A stretch of 64,000 nt of DNA from Sanghuangporus weigelae (Eukaryota; Basidiomycota; Agaricomycetes; Hymenochaetales; Hymenochaetaceae), in the NCBI GenBank assembly GCA_033182465.1, contig CP137327.1, positions 372,001-436,000 on the forward strand, in the 5' to 3' direction. The position numbers were made by a program, and so were the translations under genes. Below the pieces are notes generated by a model. The model did no database searches. It had not been told where the DNA came from and saw only the letters and a program-made list of their open reading frames with translations. Within the stretch, counting starts at the first letter, position 1; every line of letters starts with the position of its first letter. Positions 36,131-48,041 of the stretch are shown here, one piece after another.

Positions 36131-36678
36131 AATGGTTCAAGAGCTGGCTGATATTGGTTACAGCACTAGCGCCGCGGTGTGTGAAGAAATACTAATGCTT
36201 TTGCTGTTTCTCGCTCTGCTTTGATCATATTCACTTGGGGAAAAAAGATTAAGGATTAGTTTCATATGTTACTTTTTATAGCAGAATATTCAAATACGAA
36301 CTGTAAATGAAGCATAAAATTTTGAAGTTGTTCCTCTGCAATACCAATGTCATGAGGCCGAGAAATTTACCATGCATGTATCGAGACGAGACGAGACTCA
36401 TATTCACGATGATTGACCGTAGTTGAACCTGGAGCGTGACGAATAATTGTCCAATCAAATCTCTTGTATTATGTCATATACGTCACAAAATCACGGCCTC
36501 TCTTTGCGACCCGGCTCGCGCCGACTGGAATTTCGCTCGCGTTCAAATTCACGGTTCGAGTTCCAGCTCATTGACTTTACTAGTCCTCCGTGCAAGACCA
36601 GCGCGTCTGTGAAAGACAAAGTGCTTCTTAATAATTCGTAGTGGCCTGCTTAGTGCTGGGAGCTGCACAAAGGAAATT
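36131..36678. other. Intergenic, 548 bp
   Basis: AT-richer DNA followed by the QCR6 promoter. Nothing else recognised. Confidence 0.4.
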
Positions 36679-37279
36679 ATGACACTCGCGTCATTCCTAT
36701 CGAGCCTCATCCCGTCTGCTGCGTGTGAGGAGCCGCAAGAGGAGGTAGAAAAACCTGAGGAGGAGGTCGCCGGAAAGGAGGAGGAAGAAGCTGAGGCAGA
36801 GGAAGAGGAGGAAGAGGAGCCTGAGGATGTGCGTATCCATTTTTTTCTTTCAAGTTTCCTGAAAACTTGTACTGACGCATTCCATTGGCTCCCTGTACGG
36901 TTGACGGCTATACACCATGTCTTTGGATTTGCTTCGCACAGCCAATGGTTGAACTTCGAGAGGAATGCAAGGAGGCAGCCGCTTGTGTAAAGTTCACGAA
37001 ACACTTCGAACATTGCCAGGAAAAGGTGGAAGCTGGTGAGGGTTTCAAGGGCGAGGACTGCGTCGAAGAGATGTTCCAGTAGGGTTTTCATTCTTCTTTG
37101 TCACTTTTGTGTTGGTTTTTTTGACTGACAAATTTATTTGTTTTGTGATATATAGCATGATGCACTGCGTAGATGTTCGTGACCTTATATCGTTCATGTC
37201 CTCCTTGCAAACTGACACTGTACAATGCTTGGTTCCACAGAACTGCGTAGCACCAAAGCTCTTTGCGAAATTACGCTAA
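36679..37279 (+). CDS. QCR6: Cytochrome bc1 complex hinge subunit (subunit 6)
   Basis: Four exons (36679-36828, 36942-37078, 37156-37174, 37241-37279) encode 114 residues. Exon 3 is a 19-nt micro-exon carrying most of HMMHCVD. The protein has the long acidic run of the hinge protein (EEEEAEAEEEEEEEPED), then PMVELREECKEAAACVKFTK, EHCQEKVEAGEGFKGEDCVEEMF and the end NCVAPKLFAKLR. The cysteines form the disulphides of the helical hairpin. It sits on the intermembrane-space side of complex III near cytochrome c1 and helps cytochrome c docking. Length and ends match the family. Confidence 0.95.
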
Positions 37280-37541
37280 AATGGCTGGGATGTTCTTGGA
37301 CCTTGAGCTGTGCTGGGTACGTCCGTATAAGGGAAAGAAGGCATTCGGATGCTGACGTCACACTAGGTTTTAGATAGTACATCATCTACTGTTCATGGTT
37401 CCAAGCCTTTCATATCCTACAGGCCTTCAACTTATAGAACTAATTTTCACACTCAAATCGCGTGAGGCAAAGCGGAATCTATCAAGCACAACAGTTGCTG
37501 CATCTCGTTGGTAACAAATCCCCGACTGGCAACATCAATCA

Positions 37542-38297
37542 TCACCAATGCTCTCTGTGTGTCGGACACTGATAACCGGTCGGATTCTTGAACAAATACT
37601 CCTGATGGTAGTCCTCTGCGTCGTACCACTTGTTCACAGGTTCGATGGACGTAGTGATTTTCTTGCCGATACGATCGAAGTGTTGCTTTTGCACGTCCTG
37701 CGTGACTTGCTCGGCGATGCTCTTTTGCTCTGGTGAATGGTAGAAGATGGCCGAACGGTATTCTGAATCGAGTTGGCATATTAGAAGGGAATGTCTATAG
37801 GATTGTGAGAAGACGAGACATACGAGTGCCAACGTCAGGCCCTTGTCTGTTCACTGTAGTTGGATCATGCGTTCTGTAGAAATATTCTTAACAAGTCAAA
37901 TTTGAGTACCAGTCCTTAAGTGCGGACTTGACAACATACCGACCAGCTCCGCGTACGACAGCTTTGAGGGATCAAACTCGATACGAACCGCCTCCGCATG
38001 GCCCGTAGCACCAGTGCACACTTGCTTATAACTCGGGTTCTCTGCATCATCACGCCCTCCTGTATAGCCTACACGCGTACTCAAGATGCCCTTCCCCTCA
38101 GGAGGTGGATACTTCTTGAGAAATATGTGCTCTGTTCCCCAGAAGCATCCCGAAGCAAAGGTTGCTGTCTCTGTTGCACCTGTGTGCGAAGTGGCCATGC
38201 TGCGGGCTAGCTGGTTGGGTGTTTGGTGTGTTTGCTGGGAGAGATATGGTACTGATGAGAGGAGCGAGAGCCTGAGCGTGTTGAGTCGAGCAAGCAT
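37542..38297 (-). CDS. msrA: Peptide methionine sulfoxide reductase A
   Basis: Three exons (38297-37940, 37886-37824, 37762-37542) encode 213 residues. The catalytic motif GCFWG is in [14 protein letters not shown]. Also present are [45 protein letters not shown] and [14 protein letters not shown], all family hallmarks. It reduces the S-form of methionine sulfoxide in proteins with thioredoxin. The upstream ATG adds about 33 residues rich in Arg, Ser and Leu ([16 protein letters not shown]), a likely mitochondrial presequence. The inner ATG at 38198 would give a cytosolic form, so two products from one gene are possible. Convergent with QCR6, stops 262 bp apart. Confidence 0.95.
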
Positions 38298-39003
38298 ATA
38301 GTGAGAGAATGATTGATTTGAGAGAACCGTGTACTCCGATTGCTCAAGGATTCGCATGACGAATAGGCACGTGCGCTGTTTCTTCCCTTATCTTTTCGCA
38401 ACTTCAAAAGTTCAATGAACCATCACCACCATCGTCCTCCGTTACACTAACTAAAGACTGAATTTCTGGCCTTTTCTTTGTGAGATATCAGGATCGTACG
38501 CTTCAGAGGATTTAATATATGAAACCGTCGTGCATAATAGCTTAGCAGCTTCTCGGTCCACCAATAAAATCTCCAGCGGCGTGTTAGGAATACCTTGGAT
38601 ACCGAAAAACACCCCGGACCAATCGATTGAAGGCTTGTCGTGCCCTGATTCTTTAGAAAATCATCGATAACTTGCCCGAATTTGTTAGGCGGTTTACATT
38701 AAACCTTCTCATATGCGCATTTTCTTTACTGCCAGTCATCAGTACTAGTTAACCTCTGCGCTCAAAACGGCCCCCGGTTGTATTGGCTTGATTTCATATC
38801 CAAATTGTGCGGTTATATTATTTATCATTGGTGCCGTTCCTCATCGCTGATTTGACATACTCACATTTATCGATATTCGTTGGTGAGTTGAGCAGTTCAC
38901 AAGTACACTGAGCAGATTCAGAAGGTTCTCCTTAATAACGCCTAAACTTACTGTTGAGAAGTGTTGTCGATTTACTTCAGTGTATATACATAACATTGTC
39001 TAC
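38298..39003. other. Intergenic, 706 bp
   Basis: MsrA promoter and the 3' flank of the flavin monooxygenase. No gene or repeat recognised. Confidence 0.4.
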
Positions 39004-40762
39004 TTAGTCACTCGAGTTGACAATTTCATATAGGGCTTTGTCGTGATCTCTCTGCCAGTCTATCAATCTGTGCATCAAATCAGCCCATTCTTCCTCCGTT
39101 TCGACGCCATCCAGCCATTTGTCGGTTTCACGAGCCCCTAAGCTCTCTACGCGTTGCCAAGCGAGCCATAAAGTCTCATACTCTTCGAATTTTAGACGAC
39201 GCCACTCCTCAACATAAGGTTTTCCGTCATCCGGAATAGCCCCCCGTTCTTTGAGGAAATCCACTAGGCCTTCTTCATACACGTATGATGCGTTTCCAAA
39301 TCCATCGATATCTTCAATCCTGTGTCCGATTTTAAAGGGATCATACCCGCACTCGCGACAATGGGCTTCTCGCGCGCGTAGCCTCGCGAGCATTTCAGAC
39401 CGCGAGGAGAGGAGCGACGGGTTAGCAATGGCGTGCGAAACAAGTAGTGCTTGCGCGAAATCCGTTGGACAGTTGGGTACAAGGACATTGAGACCAATGA
39501 ACGAAAGTGCGGTAGGTGGATACGACTCGGCAAGTGAGAATACGTGTTCATGCAGAGGATATATGTATTGTAGGTTGGTCGTGAGCTGAGCTGGGTGATC
39601 TTTCGATGTATTTGCGCCTGGAGAGACATCGAGTGCCCCACCTGCCGTTAGGAAGGGGACGCGAAGCTCGTAACCCGTCCCAAGGACTACCGCATCAATA
39701 CCAGACTCTTCCGTCCCGTCGACAAACACGACGCTATTCGAGGTGAAATGCGAAATGCCTGGTTTGGGGACGTAGGATGCATTCAGACGAGTCGGTAAGA
39801 TACCGCTTCGTACTGAAAGATAAACCTGCGTATGGTAGTGATTTCTAAACTAAAGCTCTGAATCATCTATAGCGACAGGATATGCTTACCTTTTCGGCAT
39901 GAGGGGCAGTGTTCAAAACCACGTCCCTCCCGCTCGCTCGGCCTCCGATGACAAGGACGGTCTTCCCTGTATATTTTGTCCCATTCCTCCAATACATCGA
40001 ATGAAGAATTTCCCTATCCTGGTTGGCTCCCAACCAATCATCTTGACCCGGCCAAGTTGGTATATTGGGATACCGATAATGGCCATTAGCAGAGATAAGG
40101 TGGTCAAATAATTGGTGTCTTTGTATGCCCGTGTTCTTATCGACAGTTGTCACGTTCCATTGCCCAACGCTTGAGTTGCCTATCCACGCGGAACGTACGA
40201 CGCTCGTATTGAATTGAATGAATCGGAGCAGATCGAAGCTATGCGCAAAATCATAATGATAGCGAGATATATAATCGTGTGACGGGAATACGGGGGTCTT
40301 CGGTGGGAAAGGAAAGTGCAGGTAAGTCATCGTCGGGTGCGGTGTGTTCGTCTTTAGTGAAGGATACAACGGAGTTTCGGGTAAAACTGGCGGATGTGGA
40401 TCATTCAGGTCGGGTAGCCTGGAGAGAATGATTGTGAGTGTAGCTTCTACACAGTCTACAGTAACGATGAACGAATAGTGTGATAGTACGTACCATATCC
40501 CGCTGACATTCCTTCGCTCCTCGAACAATACGATGTTCCAGCCTTCGCGTATCTCATATGGTACGTCGAGTAGGGCCTTCAGAGCCGCCAGACCTGCGCT
40601 ACCTGCACCTACGATAGCTATAGCCTTGGAGTTACTTGGTTTCTCGAGTTGGCCATTCTCCACCCCCAAGCCCAATACCTCTTGGTTCAGAGAAGCACCA
40701 AAAGATGGTATATAACATAGGAATAAAGCAGTCACGAACCAATTCTTCAGACGACAATGCAT
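39004..40762 (-). CDS. Flavin-containing monooxygenase-like protein with signal peptide
   Basis: Three exons (40762-40494, 40418-39890, 39825-39004) encode 539 residues. The N-terminus (MHCRLKNWFVTALFLCYIPS) is a signal peptide or anchor. The FAD loop is VGAGSAGLAALKAL, followed by FEERRNVSGIW. The FMO block lies around YISRYHYDFAHSF and FDHLISANGHYRYPNIP, and the NADPH loop is VIGGRASGRDV. VVLGTGYE stands for the family's ATGY. The NADPH loop lacks the second glycine, as in several fungal FMOs. Family members add oxygen to N or S atoms of small molecules. The secretory start and many NxS/T sites (NSSVG, NVTT, NGT) suggest an ER-luminal or secreted enzyme. Substrate unknown. Confidence 0.87.
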
Positions 40763-41365
40763 CGCGCACAGATACGACGCGTACGTCTGTGAGAGTCCAG
40801 AAACGACGAGCAACCCCTAAGTATTTGTCTTCAGTCAGTGAAATCATTCCGAGCTTGCATTGCGTGATCGAAGCCGTGTTGTCGCAAGACTGCACAGCAG
40901 TGAGCAACATGATTTCAATTAAGTTCATGAGTCAGTCAGCATGATAACCTTGCGTCCTTGCATCTCCAAAAGAGATTAGTGAGGATTGTTTTCAAAGCTT
41001 CGTCGTTGTACCACACCACAATGGAGCACGAGGAAAAAGTTACGTTTCGGGTTGGGACGATTATATAAGTATCATACTTACATAAAGATCCAAACATCAA
41101 TATTAACCAGCAACTCGCGTTTTCGGCTTCGCCGAAAACCCTGCTGGCCATAAATTCTAGTCTTTATTACTGGTTATTCTGTCTATCCATCTTGATATAA
41201 ATTCAACACATCAGTTGTACACTTGAAATCAGGTGCACTGATTTGTGCATGTACAGAAATAAGAAAATAAAAGGAACTCCATTGAGCTTATCTGGTCTGT
41301 TCATATGTGGCAAAAACTTTTGCAGCTTTACCCAAATTAATCAGTTCAATGGGACACACTGAATT

Positions 41366-41555
41366 GAATCGTGCAAGGAGGAACAGAGTTTTTGGATGCT
41401 GATCACATTTGTTCATTGCATACATGTCCGAAAATTTCCTAGTTTTTTTCCTTTTTTCCAGCAAGGCTTGAATAGTGCTTTGGCTTATGAGCACATCCAT
41501 GTAATGCATACATGCTTTGAGTTTCCCTGCTTTTTTTCTGATTTTTTTCCCTCAA
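41366..41555. repeat. Degenerate tandem duplication, two units of about 95 bp
   Basis: Both halves carry the order GCAAGG..., TGATCACAT or GAGCACATC, GCATACATG, then a T-rich tract (about 41366-41460 and 41461-41555). Identity is low, so the boundaries are approximate. Confidence 0.4.
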
Positions 41556-42437
41556 GGAATGAATTAATGTGTTGATGAAGTGGTGTGGAGGCAGATCGAT
41601 CTGCAGATCACCGGCGATCAAGTTCCTTAATGTAGTAGAACCACCTTGGCATCACGCGGGAAATGAGAAAAGAAGTGCTCAAATTCAAGGTCCGAATTTA
41701 GTCAGCGGTGGCTGTGAAGAAAAGTACGGTCCTGTTTTTAATATTAAGATGACTCACTCGGATGGGACTCGGATGGGATTCATACTCACACCCTATTAGC
41801 AGTTCCCTTTGTCTCCCTATTCTGGATATTAAACATCCAGTTACTCGGTAAGATCTTTAAATGGCAATGAACGCGGTTCTGTTCAAAGTCGGCAAACCCT
41901 ACACTTTCTACTCTATTAGCGGCGATACGTCGATAATGGGATTCCCTTATTCTGCGCGTGTTTTTGCTAATACTATGAACCAGTTCAGATCTCATTTGAA
42001 TCAGTGCGACCAAGAATACATACCTCGAGCGGTATTTTTTGACGATATTCTGATGTTACGCGATACCTCATTCCATCAACGGTCAATTGTGGATTCTCCT
42101 AAACGTAGCGACCGTCAGCTCGGAAGGTAACTCTAAATATCATGGTCCCGTGCGGACGACAGGAGAGTTCATCCTGGAATCATTTCAAACGAGGAATCAG
42201 AATTGTCAGGCGCGATTCACCTATATAGCTCTCACGCAAGAGCTATTAGCATAGCTGACATTGCCAAATGCTTTGCTGCATTCGACCTTGAATTTCCGAC
42301 CTTGAATTTCTGCCTTCTCTAGTAGTTCATACCATGGGTCTGCATTCAAATGAAGATGGTTTCAGTCTCGACAGCGCCGGTAGGCCAATTGACGTTTAAC
42401 CTCCCCGTGTCTAGGTTCACCGGTTATTAGCAATACA

Positions 42438-42547
42438 CCCGTATACGGCGTATACGGGCATAGCATAACTGTATCATGGAAAGCCTTCCATACAGCTCGT
42501 TATCAAGCGTACGTGTCCGTACGCATATCCGAAGTGTACGCGCGTAC
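42438..42547. promoter_or_regulatory. Palindrome cluster upstream of SDR gene 1
   Basis: Within 110 bp lie two overlapping arms around CCGTATACGG (42438-42458), an inverted repeat GCGTAC-N6-GTACGC (42507-42524) and the palindrome GTACGCGCGTAC (42536-42547). CCG-N4-CGG is a typical Zn2Cys6 factor target. They end about 170 bp before the ATG at 42718. Confidence 0.5.
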
Positions 42548-42717
42548 CGGCATGCGGTCAGGCGCGGAGTCCTAGCACATTGGAATTTGAAATCTGCAGG
42601 TGTTGCAGGATGGCCTTTTCACTTAAACTGATCTTTTGTCTACCGTTACTATCGCCCCCTCCGAAGAGCAATCATCGTACGGACAAGCCTGAGTTGCTTG
42701 CTATACTTGTATACCCA

Positions 42718-43930
42718 ATGACCCCGATCATAAGTGGCGCTGCTGTTTCGTTCGACAGCTACACTCCCTGTGTCGCGATAGTCACTGGAGCTTCTAGAGG
42801 CATCGGTCGTGCCATTGTGCATAGACTGGCCGATGATGGCATTGACATTGCAGTCAATGATATAGCGACGCAGCAGGATGGCATCAACAAAGTTGTCGAA
42901 GAGGTGCGCGAGAAGGGACGACGTGCAATCGCCATTGCCGGAGATGTATCGGTCGAGGCAGACGTGGTTGCTATGGTCGAAAAGACAGCTAAAGAACTAG
43001 GAAGCGTAGACATCGTAGGTTCATTTCCTGCCATTCGACTCGGATCCAATATGAGGGTTAGATGATTGCGAATGCCGGGATATTTCCGACTAGCAAATTC
43101 ATCGAAAGTGAGTCTTGATCCTTTACATACGTGCATTTATTGACATCTATTCACAAGCGAGCGTTGAGAAGTTCAAGAAAGTTATGGACACCAATATTCT
43201 TGGTGTTTTCTTGCGCTTCAAGTACGCTGCGATTCAGATGATGAAGCAAGGCTGCGGAGGTAGACTGATAGGTTCGTTCTTACATTACATCCATTTATTT
43301 ATTTGTTTTGACTTGTTCGTGCAGCTGCTAGTTCTGAAGCAGGAAAGAGAGGTAGTAAACGTTCGGTTTCTCCAGACTTCCTTTTGACTTTCTGCGACAG
43401 GCATACCGCACCTTGCGGACTACTCTGCTTCCAAGTTCGCTGTGCGTGGCTTAGTGCAGTCTGCAAGTAAGCTCACATTAACTGTATCTGAAGCTGGATG
43501 TTCGTCTTCTGACCTCTTCTTTTTCATGAACTAGGCCTAGAACTACGAACATATGGCATCATAGTTAACGCTTACACTCCTGGATATATAGCACACCCGA
43601 GTTGTGAGCGATCGGACTATAAACGTGTGGTTTCGTGATTGCTAACACTTGCAATGAAGTGCTATTGACATTCAAGGAAGATGAGCTGGTTGGTCGAGAA
43701 ACCAAGAGACACAGGAAAGTGACCGATTATTTTTCCTCAGAAGTTTCGTTCGTCGCAGAACCCAGCTGGCAAACCCGAAGACATAGCCAGTATGGTCTCA
43801 TGCCTGATCAAGCCGGAGTCTTACTTCGTAAATGGTACGTACTGAAATCCTATATGCGTGCATCCCACCGTCTGAACTTTCTCATGTAGGACAATCTATC
43901 AATGTCGATGGAGGCAACATATTCGATTGA
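42718..43930 (+). CDS. Short-chain dehydrogenase/reductase, copy 1
   Basis: About nine exons join in one frame, read in parallel with copy 2. It starts MTPIISGAAVSFDSY. The NAD(P) loop is TGASRGIGRA, followed by DI and MIANAG (after an intron from 43016 ending GGGTTAG), the SS of AASSEAGKRG, and YSASK with catalytic Tyr and Lys. C-terminal blocks are GKPEDIASMVSCLIKPES and INVDGGNIFD. The Asp after the second strand (VNDIA) suggests NAD preference, a weak inference. Closest in feel to butanediol dehydrogenase/diacetyl reductase or 3-oxoacyl reductase types. Substrate is unknown. It is duplicated as copy 2, 650 bp downstream. Confidence 0.84.
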
Positions 43931-44577
43931 GAGCGGGCTTTGGGGGATGATATATCTCGAAGAGAGACCCCCCTGCCAAGTTATATTATTTCCATCCTCC
44001 CAGCCAGCAAGCCCGCTCATGACTTAGCAGAATGTTGCGCCCAATAATCTACTCAGGCCATGTTTGTATGTCAGAACATCACAATCACAGTAGAGTGTTG
44101 AAGAATCGTGTTTCAGCAGACCGGATATATTGATTGAACGATTATATAATCAGTACACATAAAGACTCAGATGGATCGCGCTCATTCCATTCACTCAGGC
44201 TTTATCACTCACTGGTACTACCCACCGCCCAATTAGCAGCCCTTTTCCATGTTCTTACAATTATGGATTGAATATTGCTTGTTGAAGGGCGCTTGATCTG
44301 AGTTTCATCGGGTACACAGTAAGACCTCGATTGGCAATAGACCAGAATAGACCCTAACGTCGATAAAGCTCGGCACACGATCGCTTCCTTTTCTATACGC
44401 TCCCACTTACATATGCTCCGAATCTTCAGGAGGAAAAAAGTACGAACATCTAATGTTACGCAATGGCTATTTCGTAAATAGACTGCGTGCATAAACAGGC
44501 CGGACTCCATCTGTTATTTGATTGCCACCTTCCAGGGGTTTGCGCTCTAACTCTTTCTCTCTTTCGTTCAAGTACCA
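43931..44577. other. Spacer between SDR copies, 647 bp
   Basis: 3' flank of copy 1 and promoter of copy 2. The palindromes seen upstream of copy 1 are not obvious here, so the two copies may be controlled differently. Confidence 0.4.
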
Positions 44578-45795
44578 ATGGCTTCAGTCTCAACAATGCC
44601 AGAAGTCCCGTTTGACGCTTATACTCCTCGTGTCGCGATAGTCACCGGTGCCTCTAGAGGCATCGGCCGCGCCATTGTACTGAGACTGGCGGATGATGGA
44701 GTTGACGTCGCAGTCAACGATATAGCGGTGCAACAGGACGGCATCAACAAAGTCGTAGAAGAAGTCCGCCAGAAGGATCGACGTGCTATAGCAGTTCCTG
44801 GAGATGTTACAGTCGAAGAAGACGTAAGCGCGATAGTCGAGAAGACAGCCAAGGAACTCGGAAGTGTAGACATCGTAGATTCCTTTCCTATCCTCCAAAC
44901 CAAATCTTAATCTGGGGCGTAGATGATTGCGAATGCTGGGATATACCCGCCTAGTCCATTCATCAAAAGTAAGTATTGTTTCTTTATATGCGTGCATCTA
45001 TTGATAAGCTTCATAAGCGAGCGTTGAGACATTCAAGAAGGTCATGGACGTCAATATCCTGGGTGTTTTCTTGTGCTTCAAGTATGCTGCGATTCAAATG
45101 ATAAAGCAGGGCCGCGGAGGTAGATTGATAGGTTTGTCCTAATATTTCAACTTCATCTTCCAGATCTGACGTGACCTCTGCACAGCTGCTAGCTCTATGG
45201 CAGGAAAGAAAGGTATCGATCATTTGGCTCTTCCATCATGATTCCTCCTGACTTTTCTCTACAGGTTCATCGGGCTTTGCAAGCTACTCTGCTTCCAAAT
45301 TTGCAGTACGCGGCTTAGTGCAGTCTGCTAGTAAGTCTGCGTCGACTGCATTCAAAATTGTATGTCAGTCGTCTGACTGTTTTCGCATTGTGAACCAGGC
45401 TTGGAGTTGCGAACATATGGTATCACAGCCAATGGTTACGCTCCTGGATTTATACCGCATCCAAGCTGTAAGCACTCCTTTTATGTATCCTTGACTATAT
45501 GATACTGATGCTCATAAATGAAGTGTCGCTGAGTTTGGAAGAGGACGTGCTGGTCAGTCGAGAATACGAGAAATATATACGGAAGATTAGCTGACGACTT
45601 TCAATAGAAGAGCCTAGAGTCGCGATCCTCTACCGGCAAACCCGAAGACATAGCCAGCATGGTCTCATACCTAGTCAAGCCGGAAGCTTACTTAGTTAAT
45701 GGTACGTCCCGTATTCCATATGACCGCATTATTTTCTCTGAACTCTTGGTGTAGGACAAACTGTCAATGTTAATGGAGGAAGCATATTTGACTGA
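44578..45795 (+). CDS. Short-chain dehydrogenase/reductase, copy 2
   Basis: Tandem paralog of copy 1 with matching intron positions. It starts MASVSTMPEVPFDAYTPR and has TGASRGIGRA, VNDIA, GDVTVEED, MIANAGIYP, AASSMAGKKG and YSASKFAVRGLVQSA, then LELRTYGITANGYAPGFI. It ends GKPEDIASMVSYLVKPEA and VNVNGGSIFD. Catalytic Ser, Tyr and Lys are all present. Splicing after PHPS (GTAAGC donor) and before SLSLEEDV keeps the frame. Both copies look intact, so they may have split substrates or expression. The first 85 residues are nearly the same in the two copies. Confidence 0.84.
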
Positions 45796-46612
45796 CCAGG
45801 CGTACTGGTGATTATCGTGCAATGCACTAAGAATAATCTATATCATGAATAAAGCCTTTCCCTATTGTTAATAATGTCGAGTCCCGAACACCCTGCAACG
45901 GGTGGCGAGTGTACTCGTGATTTTGCAGAACATCGTGTCCGCTATGCTCTTGCCTGTTCAACAAAGCGTAGTGAATGAATTCTCTATCCAGGATCTCATC
46001 TAGTTATCTTGTCCTGTCTCGGCCATGCTGGTATATTGGATAGTGGCAGCAACTCTTTACCCTTGGAAAGATTCTGATTGGTCCACCGTCTAATACCGAA
46101 TTGGCTAGCGCTGGTTGAACAGAAACGTATCGTATGTTCGCGGCAACGCCAGACACAGGTGAGTGGCCATCCATCCAGTATTGCCTTCGCGACCCTCGCT
46201 CGCGGCGTCGCTGTTGTTATATCTCTTGATGAGAACAGTCAAAAGTAAACGAAATTTCCCCCAGCCGTCAGTGCCAAGCCAATGGACAATGAGCTGAAAT
46301 TAGAATGAACGTCGATCTTCAATTTGCCAGCTTACATAACCCCGAGTGCCTGACCGTGCGACGCGCCCAAGACGGGCAACGACGTCCCCTCGAGCGGCAC
46401 AAGTCTTCTTTGTCTCCATCCTCCATCGTCTCCTCGTCTTTCTTTCTATACCACTCTCGTCGGTCGCCATCACCTCAAAGCTAACCTAGGCCTGACCATA
46501 TACCTCTGTGGCTTCGTCTTAGCGGATTGCACGACCACCTGATATCTATACCACAGCAGAAAGCCGCACATACCGTTTTTTTCCTCGTCTTTCCTCGTCA
46601 ACTGGATCCGAA
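45796..46612. other. Intergenic, 817 bp
   Basis: 3' flank of SDR copy 2 and promoter of the GPI protein. The last 200 bp have a pyrimidine-rich leader. No gene recognised. Confidence 0.4.
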
Positions 46613-47344
46613 ATGCGTCTCCCTCGGCTACCGTATTCGCTTGCTGCGCTGGCGCTTGGGCCGTTACTGACTCGAGCTGACATGGGCTGTATGTGTGCTC
46701 TTTACTTTGCTGAATTTCGTGGGCAGAATTTGACATGATACGACGTACAGCGTACTTTGAGTTCGTACAACCCACGACGGGGACGGAATGGGTAAATGGG
46801 GAGGTACATCCTATTATCTGGGAGAAGGGGCTGCTGGACGGTGTAGGCATGTTTGACCTAGAACTCGCGCGGCTCAGCCAGGATGGCATCATCAAAGCAG
46901 CGCTGAATGGTATGTCCTTCGATACACTTCATCTCGTCGTCTATCATCAATTGATCCGCGTTTCTCTCTTCTCATCTAGTGCCTGCGAACGCTCACTACA
47001 TGAACGTATTGGTACAAGACGTGCCTGCAGCAGACGATTATTACCTGCTCTTCATCAATAGCACACACGGAGGGATGTACGCCATCTCGCCACGCTTTAC
47101 CATCCTCGAAGCGGGTTCTTCGATCCAGAATACCTCAGCCAGTGCAGAGCCAGCCGTTGCGACTGCGACCACGTTGACGGTCTCAGGCGGACCGAACCCA
47201 ACAGCCGTCTTCGCCACGACATTCCCCGCAATTGATAGCGGTGTGCAAGCGTGGCGCCTTGACTCCACCGCCCGCACGTCCATGCTGGGTATTATGTGTG
47301 CCGGAGCTGCTGTTGTATTAGGCGCCGCATGGACTGTGTTATAG
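46613..47344 (+). CDS. GPI-anchored, Ser/Thr-rich cell surface protein (Kre9/Knh1-like N-domain)
   Basis: Three exons (46613-46688, 46751-46909, 46980-47344) encode 199 residues. The signal peptide is MRLPRLPYSLAALALGPLLT. An Ig-like beta domain follows: YFEFVQPTTGTEWVNGEVHPIIWEKG, LELARL, YYLLFINSTHGGMYAISPRFTI. The C-terminal third is Ser/Thr/Ala-rich and ends in a hydrophobic stretch (MLGIMCAGAAVVLGAAWTVL), as expected for GPI attachment. This is the layout of the Ser-Thr-rich GPI-anchored membrane family, thought to work at the cell wall in beta-1,6-glucan assembly. The exact role is unknown. Confidence 0.85.
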
Positions 47345-48041
47345 CGGACTTTGGTCGTGTCTTTCCTTCGTTCTTTCTTGGATACTCACCAGTCGATAGT
47401 AATGCATACATATTCTGAAGATGTTAAGTATATCCCGAGCCATATATCCCACGTTCGTCTCCGCTGCCGTTGGTTCTCCGTCCCTTTGTCCGTCCCTCCT
47501 TACGTTCACTTTTCTACATTCTCTTCCATTTCTCCCTCTTTTCTCTTTCTCTATTCGCACTCACGATATGTATCGCGGATTTGTCCGCTCGGCAGGATCG
47601 GCTTTGCCTGTGGGTACGGGAATGTGATCAAAGATGCTCGTTGCCACGCCGTTGACACATGTACGTGTCAGGGAGATCGTAAGGCTCAAAGATTGATACT
47701 ATACATGTAACGACTTTGATCAGCATGCTGTTACGGACTTTTACTTCAATACAATAAATTTTCTCTTATTGCAAGGTATCCTAGCGTGAGATTGGAACGC
47801 ACCTAACGTTTTAAAACCAGACAAGCTGACTGTTGTCACCTGTCGCTCCAACTAGAAATTATTTCTCATCATGATCAATCCTTCTTCTATTGTATTGTAT
47901 CGTATAAGTATTGTATGCTGTTCATTGCGTTAATCGTAGACGGGGCGCAACAACGACCTTTTGGAGATACACAGGAAAGGAAGGAAAAATATAAAGAGAA
48001 TAAAGGTGTACGATATACGAAAGGAGAAGAGAAAAGAGTTG
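47345..48041. other. Intergenic between convergent genes, 697 bp
   Basis: Shared 3' region of the GPI protein and BiP. T-rich and purine-rich tracts give spurious open frames. No gene recognised. Confidence 0.45.

Larger units (their letters stand above)
40763..42717. other. Long intergenic region, 1.95 kb
   Basis: No supported gene. It contains a degenerate two-copy repeat at about 41366-41555 and a cluster of palindromes at 42438-42547 ahead of the first SDR gene. Several 60-90 codon frames on both strands lack motifs. Confidence 0.45.

Noticed and set aside
36500-36580. GGTTCGAGTTCC resembling a tRNA T-loop
   Set aside because: No matching acceptor stem, D-arm or anticodon arm could be formed around it.
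39890-39960. Missing second glycine in the FMO NADPH loop as a sign of inactivity
   Set aside because: Fungal FMOs commonly have this variant, so it is not evidence of loss.
42718-45795. SDR pair with neighbours as a biosynthetic cluster
   Set aside because: No synthase, oxygenase set or regulator is linked; neighbours are housekeeping or intergenic.
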